From Hahella sp. (GTDB lineage: Bacteria > Pseudomonadota > Gammaproteobacteria > Pseudomonadales > Oleiphilaceae), in assembly GCA_028280065.1 (NCBI GenBank), contig JANQMN010000124.1, forward strand, positions 56,707-120,706: a DNA stretch of 64,000 nt, given 5' to 3'. The notes under the pieces were generated by a model. The model made no database searches and had not been told where the DNA came from. It saw only the letters and a list, made by a program, of their open reading frames with translations. The translations under genes and the position numbers were made by a program. Positions 35,518-44,547 of this stretch are shown here, one piece after another. Every line of letters begins with the position of its first letter. Positions within the stretch are counted from its first letter, which is position 1.

Positions 35518-35988
35518 ATGGTGGAGAAGAAAACTTCGGAACGTTTGGGCCTGGTCATGGAGCTTATCGTCAGGGAAGAGGAAGCGGAACGGCGGGCCCT
35601 CGGCGAATTCCAGGCGCAAATTAAGAGTGCGGAACTAAAAGTACAGGAACTGGTGAGCTATCAGCGGCAATATCAGGATGAATTGCGTGGCCAGGGAAAA
35701 AAAGGCGCTGCAGCAGCAGGGTCAACCATCCGGAATCTGCAGAACTACCACGTTTTTATCAGCCGTCTTGGGGTTGCCATCGAGCAGCAGGAACAACAGA
35801 TTCTTTTATTAAAACAGAAGCTTGAAGTACAAACTCAAAAGTGGCGGAAAATCTATCAGAAGAAAAGCAATATGGCCGACTATATCGACCGCTGTCGCCG
35901 GGAAGAAGATTATCAAGCCGATAAAAAGCAACAGCGGGAACTGGATGACGCTGTCTGCAGACGGTCTTTTTATCGGTCCGAGGGGTAA
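35518..35988 (+). CDS. fliJ: Flagellar export chaperone FliJ
   Basis: This is a 156-residue, almost wholly helical coiled-coil protein rich in Glu, Lys and Gln, in the position expected for FliJ after fliI. The segment R-K-I-Y-Q-K-K-S-N-M-A-D-Y-I-D-R-C-R-R-E-E-D matches the FliJ C-terminal region. It would bridge the FliI hexamer to FlhA. GGAGGG lies just ahead of the ATG. FliJ diverges quickly, so synteny carries part of the call. Confidence 0.88.
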   Translation: MVEKKTSERLGLVMELIVREEEAERRALGEFQAQIKSAELKVQELVSYQRQYQDELRGQGKKGAAAAGSTIRNLQNYHVFISRLGVAIEQQEQQILLLKQKLEVQTQKWRKIYQKKSNMADYIDRCRREEDYQADKKQQRELDDAVCRRSFYRSEG

Positions 35989-36252
35989 ATGTACTCCGAA
36001 AACATGAGCGCGTAGGTTAATGAGTGAGCAAATTGGAAAAATAGTTTCAAGAATTTCAAACTCGTTTCGCGAATCTCAAAATCCTGGACTACACTAGTCA
36101 GAAGAACGTAGAAACAACAGTTTATCTTCATACGTTACAAAAATTCGACGCTGTCTTGAATTACTGCCTATACTGCTTGCAGGGTCCGGCAGGAAACAGA
36201 TTTTCTGAAACATTTGCTGTTGGTACGGAACTAGGTCTTGTAAGGAGGTTGC

Positions 36253-36558
36253 ATGTCAATCACAACGAATCGTTCGGGTGATGGTTCTGAATTGGTAATC
36301 AGCATCAAGGGTCGTTTTGATTTCAGTTCTCACCAGGAATTTAGGGATGCCTACGAAAATACAGAGGGCCCATTTTCCAGTTATCAAATCGATATGGCGG
36401 AAACGACCTATCTCGACAGTTCAGCACTGGGTATGCTGCTGTTGTTACGAGATTATGCGGGTGGCGACAACGCTAAAATTAAAATTATGAACTGCAATAA
36501 CGATGTGCGGAAAATCCTGACAATTTCCAATTTTGAGCAGTTGTTTAACATCCAGTAA
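36253..36558 (+). CDS. hsbA: STAS-domain anti-sigma factor antagonist (HsbA-like)
   Basis: This 101-residue STAS protein has the phosphorylatable serine in L-D-S56-S-A-L-G, the same position as Pseudomonas HsbA. Such proteins bind a kinase/phosphatase partner when unphosphorylated and can sequester the anti-sigma factor FlgM or a diguanylate cyclase. GGAGG (36244-36248) lies directly ahead of the ATG. It is the first gene of a three-gene partner-switching set (STAS, REC-PP2C-kinase, Hpt) inserted between fliJ and fliK. The name is given by synteny and motif. Confidence 0.82.
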   Translation: MSITTNRSGDGSELVISIKGRFDFSSHQEFRDAYENTEGPFSSYQIDMAETTYLDSSALGMLLLLRDYAGGDNAKIKIMNCNNDVRKILTISNFEQLFNIQ

Positions 36559-36610
36559 GCGCCGGGCTATGTTTGCCAGGCTAGCGGCGCAGCACTAGCC
36601 CACGTTGTCT

Positions 36611-38368
36611 ATGTCTTCTCCTGCAAATGTGTCTGAGGTTGACCGTGGTTCCAAGTCAACCCTCAAAATTCTTATCGCAGATGATAATCACTCTGATCGA
36701 CTGATCCTGCAAACCATTGTTAAACGCCAAAACCATACCGTTGTCACCGCCGTCGACGGTGTTGAAGCTGTGGAGAAATTCACGGAGGAGCGTCCCGATA
36801 TCGTGCTGTTGGACGCCTTGATGCCGCGTAAGGACGGATTCGAAGCTGCCAGGGATATCAAGCGTCTGGCCGGCGAAGACCTGATTCCGATTATCTTCTT
36901 GACCTCTCTGAGCGACGCGGAATCCCTCGCCAAGTGCCTGGAGGCCGGGGGCGACGATTTTCTATCCAAACCCTACAATCAGATAATTCTGCAGGCCAAA
37001 ATCAAAGCGTTTGACCGCATGCGCAAGATGCACAGCACCTTGCAACTGCAACGGGACCAAATCGCGGAAAACAATAAGCATTTGCTGCGGGAGCAACAGG
37101 TCGCAAAAACCGTTTTCGACAATGTCGCGCATTTGGGTTGTCTTGGCGCGGTCAATATCCAACATCTGTTATCGCCGCTCTCGGTTTTCAATGGTGACGT
37201 CCTGTTGGCTTGTCAAAAACCCTCCGGGGACATGCATGTCCTTTTGGGCGATTTTACCGGCCACGGACTCCCTGCAGCCATCGGCGCGATGCCGCTGGCA
37301 GAAATTTTTTATGGTATGACAACCAAGGGGTATTCCCTGGCAAATATCCTGGCGGAAATTAATCAAAAGCTAAAGGCTATTCTGCCGGTCGGTTTTTTCT
37401 GTTGCGCTTGCATGGTCGAGTTGCGGTTTGAGCAGAAGGAAATTGAAATCTGGATTGGTGGTCTGCCGGAATGTTTTTTACTGCGGGGGGATACTCTCGA
37501 GAAAATCAAATCCAATCATCTGCCTCTGGGTATTCTGAAAGCGGAAAGTTTCGATACTTCCACTTACCGCTATGAAATGAATGACGGCGACCGGTTTTAT
37601 ATGTGGTCGGACGGCATTATCGAGTCTACCAGTCCGGAAGGGGAACTGTATGGTGAGAAACGCTTGGAAACCATGGTAGAGCAGCACATACGATCGAAAG
37701 AGCTGTTTGACACCATCAAGCAGGAAGTCATCAGTTTTGCCGGCGAAAGTGGTCCGACCGATGATTTAACCATGGTCGAAGTGACCATGATTCCCGAACA
37801 GGATTTGGGAGTCGTATCGAACCCGCAAACCATTGCCACTTTGCATGGCCCCAAACAATGGGAGTTCAGCTACCGTCTGATAGACGATTCACTGGCTAAC
37901 TTCGATCCTATTCCTTTGCTGTTGCAGATAGTGGTCGAAGTTCCCGGCTTGCGTTCGTTTACCGGGCAGATTTTCACTATTATCAGCGAGCTGTATTCCA
38001 ATGCCCTGGATCATGGCGTGTTGGGCTTGGATTCAAAACTTAAGAGCGGGTCCGACGGTTTTGGTAAGTACTATCGAATGCGCGAAGAACGCCTGCGGAA
38101 ACTTGAGAATGATTACATCTCGATCCGCATAATGCATACGGGTTATGGCGAAGGAGGGCGCTTGACCTTCAGGATAGAGGACAGCGGAGCGGGTTTCGAC
38201 TTTTCCAGCCGGATGGAAACCATGGCGCAAAATAACGCCGCTGTCTTGCCGGCCAATGCCGGCACCTTTAGCGGTAGGGGAATCAGTCTGCTTTCCAGCC
38301 TCTGTTCCAGGATCGCGTTCGAAGGCCGCGGAAACATTGCCGAAGTGGATTTTGAGTGGGAAATTTGA
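36611..38368 (+). CDS. hsbR: Response regulator with PP2C phosphatase and anti-sigma kinase domains (HsbR-like)
   Basis: This is a 585-residue protein. The receiver domain (about 15-130) has D68 in L-L-D-A-L-M-P. A coiled linker precedes a SpoIIE-type PP2C phosphatase (about 165-395) with D-F-T-G-H-G-L-P-A-A and S-D-G-I-I-E-S. The C-terminal GHKL domain (about 430-585) has Y-S-N-A-L-D-H-G and E-D-S-G-A-G-F and can phosphorylate a STAS partner. This is the HsbR layout. The frame opens at TTG 36605, but ATG 36611 is preferred. The receiver state, set through the Hpt protein, would decide whether the STAS protein is phosphorylated. Confidence 0.88.
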   Translation: MSSPANVSEVDRGSKSTLKILIADDNHSDRLILQTIVKRQNHTVVTAVDGVEAVEKFTEERPDIVLLDALMPRKDGFEAARDIKRLAGEDLIPIIFLTSLSDAESLAKCLEAGGDDFLSKPYNQIILQAKIKAFDRMRKMHSTLQLQRDQIAENNKHLLREQQVAKTVFDNVAHLGCLGAVNIQHLLSPLSVFNGDVLLACQKPSGDMHVLLGDFTGHGLPAAIGAMPLAEIFYGMTTKGYSLANILAEINQKLKAILPVGFFCCACMVELRFEQKEIEIWIGGLPECFLLRGDTLEKIKSNHLPLGILKAESFDTSTYRYEMNDGDRFYMWSDGIIESTSPEGELYGEKRLETMVEQHIRSKELFDTIKQEVISFAGESGPTDDLTMVEVTMIPEQDLGVVSNPQTIATLHGPKQWEFSYRLIDDSLANFDPIPLLLQIVVEVPGLRSFTGQIFTIISELYSNALDHGVLGLDSKLKSGSDGFGKYYRMREERLRKLENDYISIRIMHTGYGEGGRLTFRIEDSGAGFDFSSRMETMAQNNAAVLPANAGTFSGRGISLLSSLCSRIAFEGRGNIAEVDFEWEI

Positions 38369-38478
38369 GGATCTGCAAGCAAATTCCATAGTAACTAATT
38401 GTCTGTTTCGCAGATACTGGTCTAATAAAAACAAGTGGAAAAACCACTAGACGTATAATCACTAAGGATTCATTGAAT

Positions 38479-38823
38479 ATGAACTCTGATCTTCCACATA
38501 TTAATGAATCTGCCATCGATGAACTGAAAGAAATCATGGCAGATGACTTTGCGTTGTTGATTACGACTTTTGTGGCTGACTCGGAAACACGCTTGCAGGA
38601 AATTGCCGAAAAGCTGGAAGCCAAGGATGCCAATGCCTTTGGCCGGGCTTGCCATAGTCTTAAAGGAAGCGCAACCAATGTCGGTGTGGTGCGGCTGGCA
38701 GAGCTCTGCCGCCAGGGAGAGCAGATGGGTAACGAAGTCAACATGGATGCCGCACCGGAGTTACTGGGTAAAATCAACGAAGAGTTTATCCTTGTAAAAA
38801 ACATGCTTAATGCAAAACTATAG
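38479..38823 (+). CDS. hptB: Histidine phosphotransfer protein (HptB-like)
   Basis: This is a 114-residue Hpt domain with the phospho-accepting histidine at about residue 59 in A-C-H-S-L-K-G-S-A-T-N-V-G. It would relay phosphate from hybrid kinases to the neighbouring REC-PP2C protein. An AAGGA site lies ten bases before ATG 38479 and four before an in-frame TTG at 38473; ATG is preferred. It ends the three-gene switch module ahead of fliK. Confidence 0.87.
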   Translation: MNSDLPHINESAIDELKEIMADDFALLITTFVADSETRLQEIAEKLEAKDANAFGRACHSLKGSATNVGVVRLAELCRQGEQMGNEVNMDAAPELLGKINEEFILVKNMLNAKL

Positions 38824-38906
38824 GAGTCTCTCGATTAAACCAGGCCTTTATTTATTCCTTCATTACTACTCCCGGTAGCCTCTTTTTCAAACGCGCTTTA
38901 TCGGTT

Positions 38907-38923
38907 CTGGCCTGATCTGTGCA
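38907..38923 (+). promoter_or_regulatory. Sigma-54 promoter upstream of fliK
   Basis: CTGGCCTGATCTGTGCA contains GG (38909-38910) and GC (38921-38922) exactly ten bases apart, with a good -24 (TGGC) and a -12 of GTGCA. It sits 103 bases before the preferred fliK ATG, in the gap after hptB. This implies separate control of the fliK-flhB half of the cluster. Confidence 0.55.
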
Positions 38924-39025
38924 TTATTCCTCGCAACTATATGTCTTGCCGCTTTGAAATCCGGGCAAGATGTGTCGATTGGTTGCCCGAACAAAGGCTT
39001 GCCGCACAGTCAACGAGGACCCGAG

Positions 39026-40744
39026 ATGCCTGCGAATTTACCTCCGCTCGATCTTTCAGCCATGGCGGAAATGTCCGCGAAAAATACCGTCAATTATCTG
39101 GCGAATAATAGTAGTAGCTTGTTTTTAAATGAAAAACAGTTTTCTGAAGTGCTAGACGAGCGGATTGCCATGAAGCCTGATCCCAAGAACCGGTCGATCC
39201 CGGAGCCGCCTCGTAAAACAGAAAGTGCAGTTCCAAAAGAATCTCATGAACCGCCACCCGCAGAACCCAAGCACACCACGCAGGTGGCGAATACCGGCGA
39301 CCAGCCCGTCGAGCAGTCTGCCCACGAAACGAAACAGGATAACGGCGAAACGTTGCCGTCTGCTAAAGACCAAGCGCAAGCCGATAATGCTGAAAGCGAA
39401 ACCGCTATTCAGGATGGCGACGCTGCCGCTAACGCTAATAATTCAGAAGCCATGGATTCTAATCAGCAAGATACGGCGGATTCTGAAACCCAGGAATCCG
39501 AGGATATCGACGCACTTTTGGCGTTAGCCCCTAGCTTGAACCATGGCCAGGAAAGGTTCGCGGAAGGAGAGGCAGCAGAAGATAAAGAATCCGGCCTGGC
39601 CGATGCTTTGGAAACAATTGTCGCTGAGCAGCTTGCAGTTGACGAAGAGGTTGGAGAACAGGGATTAACCGGCGATGAGAACAATGAACTGGGCGATGAA
39701 GCAGTTGTTGTGGAAAATGGCGATGGAACGGAAGACGTCGCCTTGCAACAATCCGAACTTGTAGGTCAACCCATACCCACCCAGGATCCGTCCACTGAAC
39801 AAAGCAACCCGGATGGCGACCTGGATGTGCAGCGGATTGCAGATCCGGGATTGTCCCTGAACGATCAAATGCAGGGCGCCGAGACAATGGATCCCACCGC
39901 TGTCACGCAGGCCGCTGCCACGGGTGCGGTGACGCCTGGCCGCGAATCAGGCCAGGGCAATCAAGTGTCGGCGGACGGCGAGTTACAGGCTGATAAAAGC
40001 CCCCTTGCCAAAGCCATGCAGGCAGCGTTAAAGGAATCCGGAGATGGTGATGGCAAAGCTTCCGATCAGCAGCAAAAGGAAGCCGAAGTAACCGGGCAAA
40101 TGAAACGAATGGCGAGCAAAACGGTGATCGAGCAGGCGCTGAGTCCCGAGCAGAGAAACAAAATCGACATCGCCGCTGAGGAAGCCCTGCACAACCGGTT
40201 GCTGAATCAAAACCAGGCCGCGGTCCAGAATGTCCGGCCCACGATCTCCATGGCGCCGCTTCTGCATGGCGTCCGGGTCGATGCCAATAGCCTGGCGCCG
40301 GGCAGTTACGTTTCCAACCTGCAGATGCCGTTGCAATCTCCGGAATGGAAGGAAGGTTTAAGTCAGAAATTAGCCTGGTTTGTCAGTGAAAAAATTCAGA
40401 GTGCGAAAATTCATGTTAATCCGCCTGAATTGGGACCGGTAGAAATGAAGATTCAGATCACCAAGGACCAGGCGCAGATACAGGTTCAGAGCCCTCACGC
40501 GGTGGTTCGTGATTTGTTGGAAGGCACTGCCCATCGTTTGCGGGAAATGTTGGCGTCTCAAGGTATCGAACTGAGTGGCTTCGATGTTGGTGGTCATGAA
40601 CAGCAAGCCAATGAAGGCCGGGAAGGACAAGAGGAAGGGCAAGACACCGATACCGGTTTGCTGGAAGCGAGGGATCATGAAGGCGAACAACCTGTTCAGG
40701 AGCAGACAGTCGCACTCGACCAACTGGTGGATTACTACATTTAG
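39026..40744 (+). CDS. fliK: Flagellar hook-length control protein FliK
   Basis: This 572-residue secreted ruler protein sets hook length and switches export specificity by contacting FlhB. The first 380 residues are acidic, Gln/Asp-rich and low complexity. The conserved Flg_hook domain is at about 440-525, with L-H-V-N-P-P-E-L-G-P-V-E-M-K-I-type sequence (here K-I-H-V-N-P-P-E-L-G-P-V). The frame opens at TTG 38954, but ATG 39026 has AGGA upstream and begins the normal N-terminus. The tail is again acidic. Length is at the long end for the family. Confidence 0.92.
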   Translation: MPANLPPLDLSAMAEMSAKNTVNYLANNSSSLFLNEKQFSEVLDERIAMKPDPKNRSIPEPPRKTESAVPKESHEPPPAEPKHTTQVANTGDQPVEQSAHETKQDNGETLPSAKDQAQADNAESETAIQDGDAAANANNSEAMDSNQQDTADSETQESEDIDALLALAPSLNHGQERFAEGEAAEDKESGLADALETIVAEQLAVDEEVGEQGLTGDENNELGDEAVVVENGDGTEDVALQQSELVGQPIPTQDPSTEQSNPDGDLDVQRIADPGLSLNDQMQGAETMDPTAVTQAAATGAVTPGRESGQGNQVSADGELQADKSPLAKAMQAALKESGDGDGKASDQQQKEAEVTGQMKRMASKTVIEQALSPEQRNKIDIAAEEALHNRLLNQNQAAVQNVRPTISMAPLLHGVRVDANSLAPGSYVSNLQMPLQSPEWKEGLSQKLAWFVSEKIQSAKIHVNPPELGPVEMKIQITKDQAQIQVQSPHAVVRDLLEGTAHRLREMLASQGIELSGFDVGGHEQQANEGREGQEEGQDTDTGLLEARDHEGEQPVQEQTVALDQLVDYYI

Positions 40745-40907
40745 ATTTTTCTGACCTTAAGGACTAGCGTTTATAAGCTAAACTTGTGAAAGTAAATATA
40801 ACTATTTACTGTAAGCCCATAATGGTAAATGGGTTTAGCAGCTGGCAAAAAGCACACTGTTGGCTGTCACAAACAGTTTTTAGGATCTAGTCGACAAGGG
40901 TTGGAAA

Positions 40908-41420
40908 ATGGCGAAAGAAGAAGCGGCGGAAGTGAGCGAAGAAGGCGGTAAGGGAGGCTCGAAAAAGCTCATTATCCTAATCGCATTAATTGCTTTGGTG
41001 GCGATAGGCGCCAGTGTAGGGGTGACCTGGTTTTTATTGTCCGGAGACACGGCCGAAGAAGCTGTCGCTGAGGAAGAAGAGCCGAAAGAGCCGGTAAAAG
41101 GTCCTGCTGAATATTACAAGGTGAAAGATCCGTTCATTATTACGTACAATGTGAATGGCCGGCAAAAATTCATGCAGGTGCATTTAACCTTTCTAATGCG
41201 CCAGGAAGGCGTCTATGACGCGTTGGACTTGCATCTGCCGGTGATTCAAAACCGCCTGTTGAACCTGTTTGGCGAAAAGGATTTCAAGGAACTGCAAACC
41301 CATGAAGGCCGCCTGGCAGTGCAGGAAGATGCGAAACAGGCGATAAATGCCATGCTCTCAGAGCAGGGCGCGGATGGCGAGATAGAAAAAGTGCTGTTTA
41401 CCAACCTGGTCATGCAATGA
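40908..41420 (+). CDS. fliL: Flagellar basal body-associated protein FliL
   Basis: This 170-residue membrane protein supports stator function. A short acidic cytoplasmic tail precedes one transmembrane helix (about 20-45). The periplasmic FliL domain follows, with V-K-D-P-F-I-I-T-Y-N-V-N-G and a helical C-terminus ending F-T-N-L-V-M-Q. A 163-base gap separates it from fliK, with no clear promoter. Length is normal. Confidence 0.95.
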   Translation: MAKEEAAEVSEEGGKGGSKKLIILIALIALVAIGASVGVTWFLLSGDTAEEAVAEEEEPKEPVKGPAEYYKVKDPFIITYNVNGRQKFMQVHLTFLMRQEGVYDALDLHLPVIQNRLLNLFGEKDFKELQTHEGRLAVQEDAKQAINAMLSEQGADGEIEKVLFTNLVMQ

Positions 41421-41479
41421 TCCTGTCGGTAAACCGGCTAAGTGCTCCGACGATGCAAAATCACGTCGAGGATTAGGTA

Positions 41480-42505
41480 ATGCAAGATTTATTATCACAA
41501 GACGAGATTGATGCCCTCTTACATGGTGTAGATGAAGGAGATATCGAAACCGAGGACGAGATTGACAGTGATGGCGTCAAAAATTATGACCTCACCAGTC
41601 AAGACCGCATTGTCCGCGGGCGCATGCCCACCTTGGAAATGATTAATGAACGGTTTGCCCGCTACACCCGCATAAGCCTGTTTAACCTATTGCGGCGTAA
41701 TGCCGATGTGGCTTCCGGCGGCGTGCAGATCCTGAAGTTTGGCGAATATATCCATACGCTCTATGTACCGACCAGCTTGAACTTGGTAAAAATCCGTCCG
41801 CTGCGGGGAACCTGCCTGTTTATTTTGGATGCCAAGCTGGTGTTTAAACTGGTGGACAACTTTTTTGGCGGCGATGGACGCCATGCCAAGATCGAGGGGC
41901 GGGAGTTCACGCCGACCGAAATCCGAATTGTGCAGATGGTGCTTGAACAGGTCTTTGTCGATATGAAGGAGGCTTGGAACGCGGTAATGAAGGTCGATTT
42001 CGAATATACCGGCTCGGAAGTCAATCCGGCGATGGCGAACATCGTGAGTCCCAGTGAAGTGGTGGTGGTCAGCACCTTTCATATTGAACTGGATGGCGGT
42101 GGCGGCGATATGCATGTGGCGTTGCCCTATTCGATGATTGAACCGATTCGTGAAGTCCTGGATGCCGGAGTGCAAAGCGATGTGGACGATGTGGACGAGC
42201 GTTGGATCACGGCTTTACAGCAGGATATTCTCGATGCGCGAATTCCGCTGAATGCAGCTGTAGTGAAACAAAAAGTCACTCTCGGTAGGCTTTCCAAATT
42301 AAAGCCCGGCGATATCATTCCCGTGGAAATGCCCGAGGATGTGACGGTAACCGCGAACGGAATCCCCATATTTAGAGCGAAAGTCGGGCAGTGTAACGAA
42401 CATCTGGCCCTGAAGATTATTGATAAGATCAAGCGTACGGGCGGTAGTACTGGGGTTAAGGAGGCGCAATGGCCGAAGATGAAACAGACGGAACAGACAA
42501 CGTAG
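41480..42505 (+). CDS. fliM: Flagellar motor switch protein FliM
   Basis: This 341-residue C-ring protein binds phospho-CheY. The N-terminal CheY-binding peptide L-L-S-Q-D-E-I-D-A-L-L-H-G is present. The middle CheC-like domain has R-G-R-M-P-T-L-E-M-I-N-E-R-F-A-R and N-P-A-M-A-N-I-V, and the C-terminal SpoA domain binds FliN. The final 37 bases overlap the start of fliN. Confidence 0.97.
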   Translation: MQDLLSQDEIDALLHGVDEGDIETEDEIDSDGVKNYDLTSQDRIVRGRMPTLEMINERFARYTRISLFNLLRRNADVASGGVQILKFGEYIHTLYVPTSLNLVKIRPLRGTCLFILDAKLVFKLVDNFFGGDGRHAKIEGREFTPTEIRIVQMVLEQVFVDMKEAWNAVMKVDFEYTGSEVNPAMANIVSPSEVVVVSTFHIELDGGGGDMHVALPYSMIEPIREVLDAGVQSDVDDVDERWITALQQDILDARIPLNAAVVKQKVTLGRLSKLKPGDIIPVEMPEDVTVTANGIPIFRAKVGQCNEHLALKIIDKIKRTGGSTGVKEAQWPKMKQTEQTT

Positions 42506-42993
42506 ACGACGAAGCACTGGCTGACGAATGGGCTGCGGCTCTTGAGCAGCAGGAGTCTGACGAGGGTGACGATGTCGAATCCCGCGAAGATGAGTGGGCC
42601 GCCGCGATGGCGGAGGCGGAGGCTGCGGAAAGTGCGGCGCCGGAACCGGAACCCGAAATAGAACCGGATGCGGATATTCGCAGCGCTTCCTTCGAGAGCT
42701 TTGACGAACCGACCGCCCAGGTGGCCGGTGCGCCGGATCTGGATGTTATTCTCGACATACCCGTCACCATCTCCATGGAAGTCGGAAATACCCAGATCGC
42801 TATTCGCAACCTTCTGCAACTGAACCAAGGATCTGTTATCGAATTGGACCGGTTGGCGGGCGAACCCTTAGACGTTCTGGTAAACGGTACGCTAATTGCC
42901 CATGGTGAGGTGGTCATGGTGAATGAGAAGTTCGGCATTCGACTGACGGATGTAATCAGCCCCTCGGAACGGGTGAAGAAATTAAAAGGCTAA
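42469..42993 (+). CDS. fliN: Flagellar motor switch protein FliN with acidic N-terminal extension
   Basis: This 174-residue C-ring protein carries the conserved SpoA/FliN domain at about 90-172 (L-D-V-I-L-D-I-P-V-T-I-S-M-E-V-G, then S-V-I-E-L-D-R-L-A-G-E-P-L-D-V). The first 85 residues are strongly acidic and Ala/Glu-rich, which is longer than enteric FliN (about 137 residues) but similar to Pseudomonas. GGAGG precedes the ATG inside the end of fliM. It would serve as export-complex docking and rotor component. Confidence 0.95.
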   Translation: MAEDETDGTDNVDDEALADEWAAALEQQESDEGDDVESREDEWAAAMAEAEAAESAAPEPEPEIEPDADIRSASFESFDEPTAQVAGAPDLDVILDIPVTISMEVGNTQIAIRNLLQLNQGSVIELDRLAGEPLDVLVNGTLIAHGEVVMVNEKFGIRLTDVISPSERVKKLKG

Positions 42994-43000
42994 TGGCGAG

Positions 43001-43477
43001 TTGAAAACAATAAAAACCATTTGGCCGATATTTATCGCAGCAATTTTATTCGCAAGCCTAAGCCCTGCTTTTGCTTCCGAACAAGCGACGCCGGAAACCA
43101 AACCGGTGGGCGTCGGCGGCGCCGGGATCGGTAGCGGGCAGGTACTGGAAGTCTTTGTCTGGCTGATCCTGGTGGTACTGCTGATTTTTGGCGTTGCCTG
43201 GTTTGTCAAACGTTTTTCCGGTCTTGGTCCCCAGGGCAGCCAGCATATAAAAACGCTTGCCGTGCTTCCCGTCGGCACCCGGGAACGTATCGCCGTGTTA
43301 CAAATTGGTGACCGTCAAATAGTTGTCGGTATCACTCCCAATCAGATTTCCACCCTGCTCGAACTCGATAAACCTCTAGAGTTTTCGCAGGCTGACGGAG
43401 AGTTTGCACGAAAGTTGCAGTCCCTTTTGCATCGTAGTCAAAACGACGCAAAGGGCGACATTAATGGGTCTGCGTAA
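43001..43477 (+). CDS. fliO: Flagellar biosynthesis protein FliO
   Basis: This 158-residue membrane protein helps FliP assemble into the export gate. An N-terminal signal-like segment (1-25, ending A-F-A-S) is followed by a transmembrane helix (about 47-67) and a cytoplasmic domain with [18 protein letters not shown], typical of FliO. The start is TTG 43001 with a weak ribosome site, eight bases after fliN, so translation probably depends on coupling. It overlaps fliP by 14 bases at the preferred fliP start. Confidence 0.9.
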   Translation: MKTIKTIWPIFIAAILFASLSPAFASEQATPETKPVGVGGAGIGSGQVLEVFVWLILVVLLIFGVAWFVKRFSGLGPQGSQHIKTLAVLPVGTRERIAVLQIGDRQIVVGITPNQISTLLELDKPLEFSQADGEFARKLQSLLHRSQNDAKGDINGSA

Positions 43478-44222
43478 ACTCCTTACATTTGTATTACCGG
43501 CAATACTTCTAGGCACTTCATTACCGGCTTTCGCCGACTTGAGTGGATTGTCGGCGGTGAAAGTCGTCGCCAATCCGGACGGCAGCCAGGAATACTCGAT
43601 AACGCTGCAAATCCTGGCGTTAATGACGGCCTTCACCTTCATCCCGGCCTTTATGATGATGATGACCTCCTTTACCCGGATCATCATTGTTTTTTCCATA
43701 TTGCGCCAGGCAATGGGTCTGCAGCAGACGCCCTCTAATCAGATCGTTGTCGGACTTACGCTGTTTCTGACTTTCTTCATCATGAGCCCGGTGTTCAATA
43801 AGGCCAATGAAGCCGCCCTGCAACCCTATCTTGCCGAGGAAATTACCCTGGTACAGGCTGCGGAAAGGGCCGGGGAACCCTTTCGGGATTTTATGCTGGG
43901 TCAAACCCGCGAAGAAGACGTGGCGCTGTTCGTCCGGATTGCCGGAGAAGAGGGCAAATATCAGTCCGCCGAAGAACTGCCCTACAAAATACTGCTTCCT
44001 GCCTTTGTCACCAGTGAACTGAAGACGGCATTTCAGATCGGTTTCATGATTTTTCTACCGTTTCTGATCATAGATATGGTGGTGGCCAGCGTTTTGATGG
44101 CGATGGGGATGATGATGCTGTCGCCGATGATTATTTCTCTTCCCTTCAAAATCATGTTGTTTGTTCTCGTCGACGGCTGGAGTCTGATCATGGGCACGCT
44201 GGCCGCCAGTTTTGGCGTTTGA
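43464..44222 (+). CDS. fliP: Flagellar export gate protein FliP
   Basis: This is a 252-residue core component of the export gate. A cleavable signal (1-21, ending P-A-F-A) precedes the four-helix membrane protein. Family segments include [18 protein letters not shown] and [18 protein letters not shown]. The frame opens at 43404, but ATG 43464 starts the signal peptide and gives the normal length. It forms the FliPQR complex with the two following genes. Confidence 0.96.
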   Translation: MGLRKLLTFVLPAILLGTSLPAFADLSGLSAVKVVANPDGSQEYSITLQILALMTAFTFIPAFMMMMTSFTRIIIVFSILRQAMGLQQTPSNQIVVGLTLFLTFFIMSPVFNKANEAALQPYLAEEITLVQAAERAGEPFRDFMLGQTREEDVALFVRIAGEEGKYQSAEELPYKILLPAFVTSELKTAFQIGFMIFLPFLIIDMVVASVLMAMGMMMLSPMIISLPFKIMLFVLVDGWSLIMGTLAASFGV

Positions 44223-44253
44223 AAATTCTGCATCCTGTCCCGGAGATTTTAAA

Positions 44254-44523
44254 ATGACCCCAGAAGTAGTATTGGATATTTTGCGTGAAGCGCTTTGGCT
44301 TATTGTAATCCTGGTGACAATAATTATCGGGCCCAGTCTGATCGTAGGTTTGATCGTGAGTATTTTTCAGGCTGCCACCCAGATCAACGAACAGACCCTG
44401 AGTTTCCTGCCCCGTTTGCTGGTAACGATTTTAGTCATAATTGTCTTCGGGCCACATATGATGACCCGAATTCTCGACTTCACCAATAATCTGATCACCA
44501 ATATCCCTTGGGTTATTGGTTAA
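44254..44523 (+). CDS. fliQ: Flagellar export gate protein FliQ
   Basis: This 89-residue protein has two transmembrane helices and begins M-T-P-E-V-V-L-D-I-L-R-E-A-L, followed by S-I-F-Q-A-A-T-Q-I-N-E-Q-T-L-S-F, the most conserved FliQ stretch. The frame opens at 44212 inside fliP, but ATG 44254 has GGAG upstream and matches the family length. Its C-terminal helix runs to W-V-I-G. Confidence 0.95.
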   Translation: MTPEVVLDILREALWLIVILVTIIIGPSLIVGLIVSIFQAATQINEQTLSFLPRLLVTILVIIVFGPHMMTRILDFTNNLITNIPWVIG

Positions 44524-44547
44524 CCCGCTGCAGCTAGGATTCGGCCG

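Noticed and set aside
36228..36245. Possible sigma-54 site (TTGGTACGGAACTAGG) before the STAS gene
   Set aside because: The -24 half is good, but the required GC ten bases after GG is GG, and it lies almost on the ribosome site.
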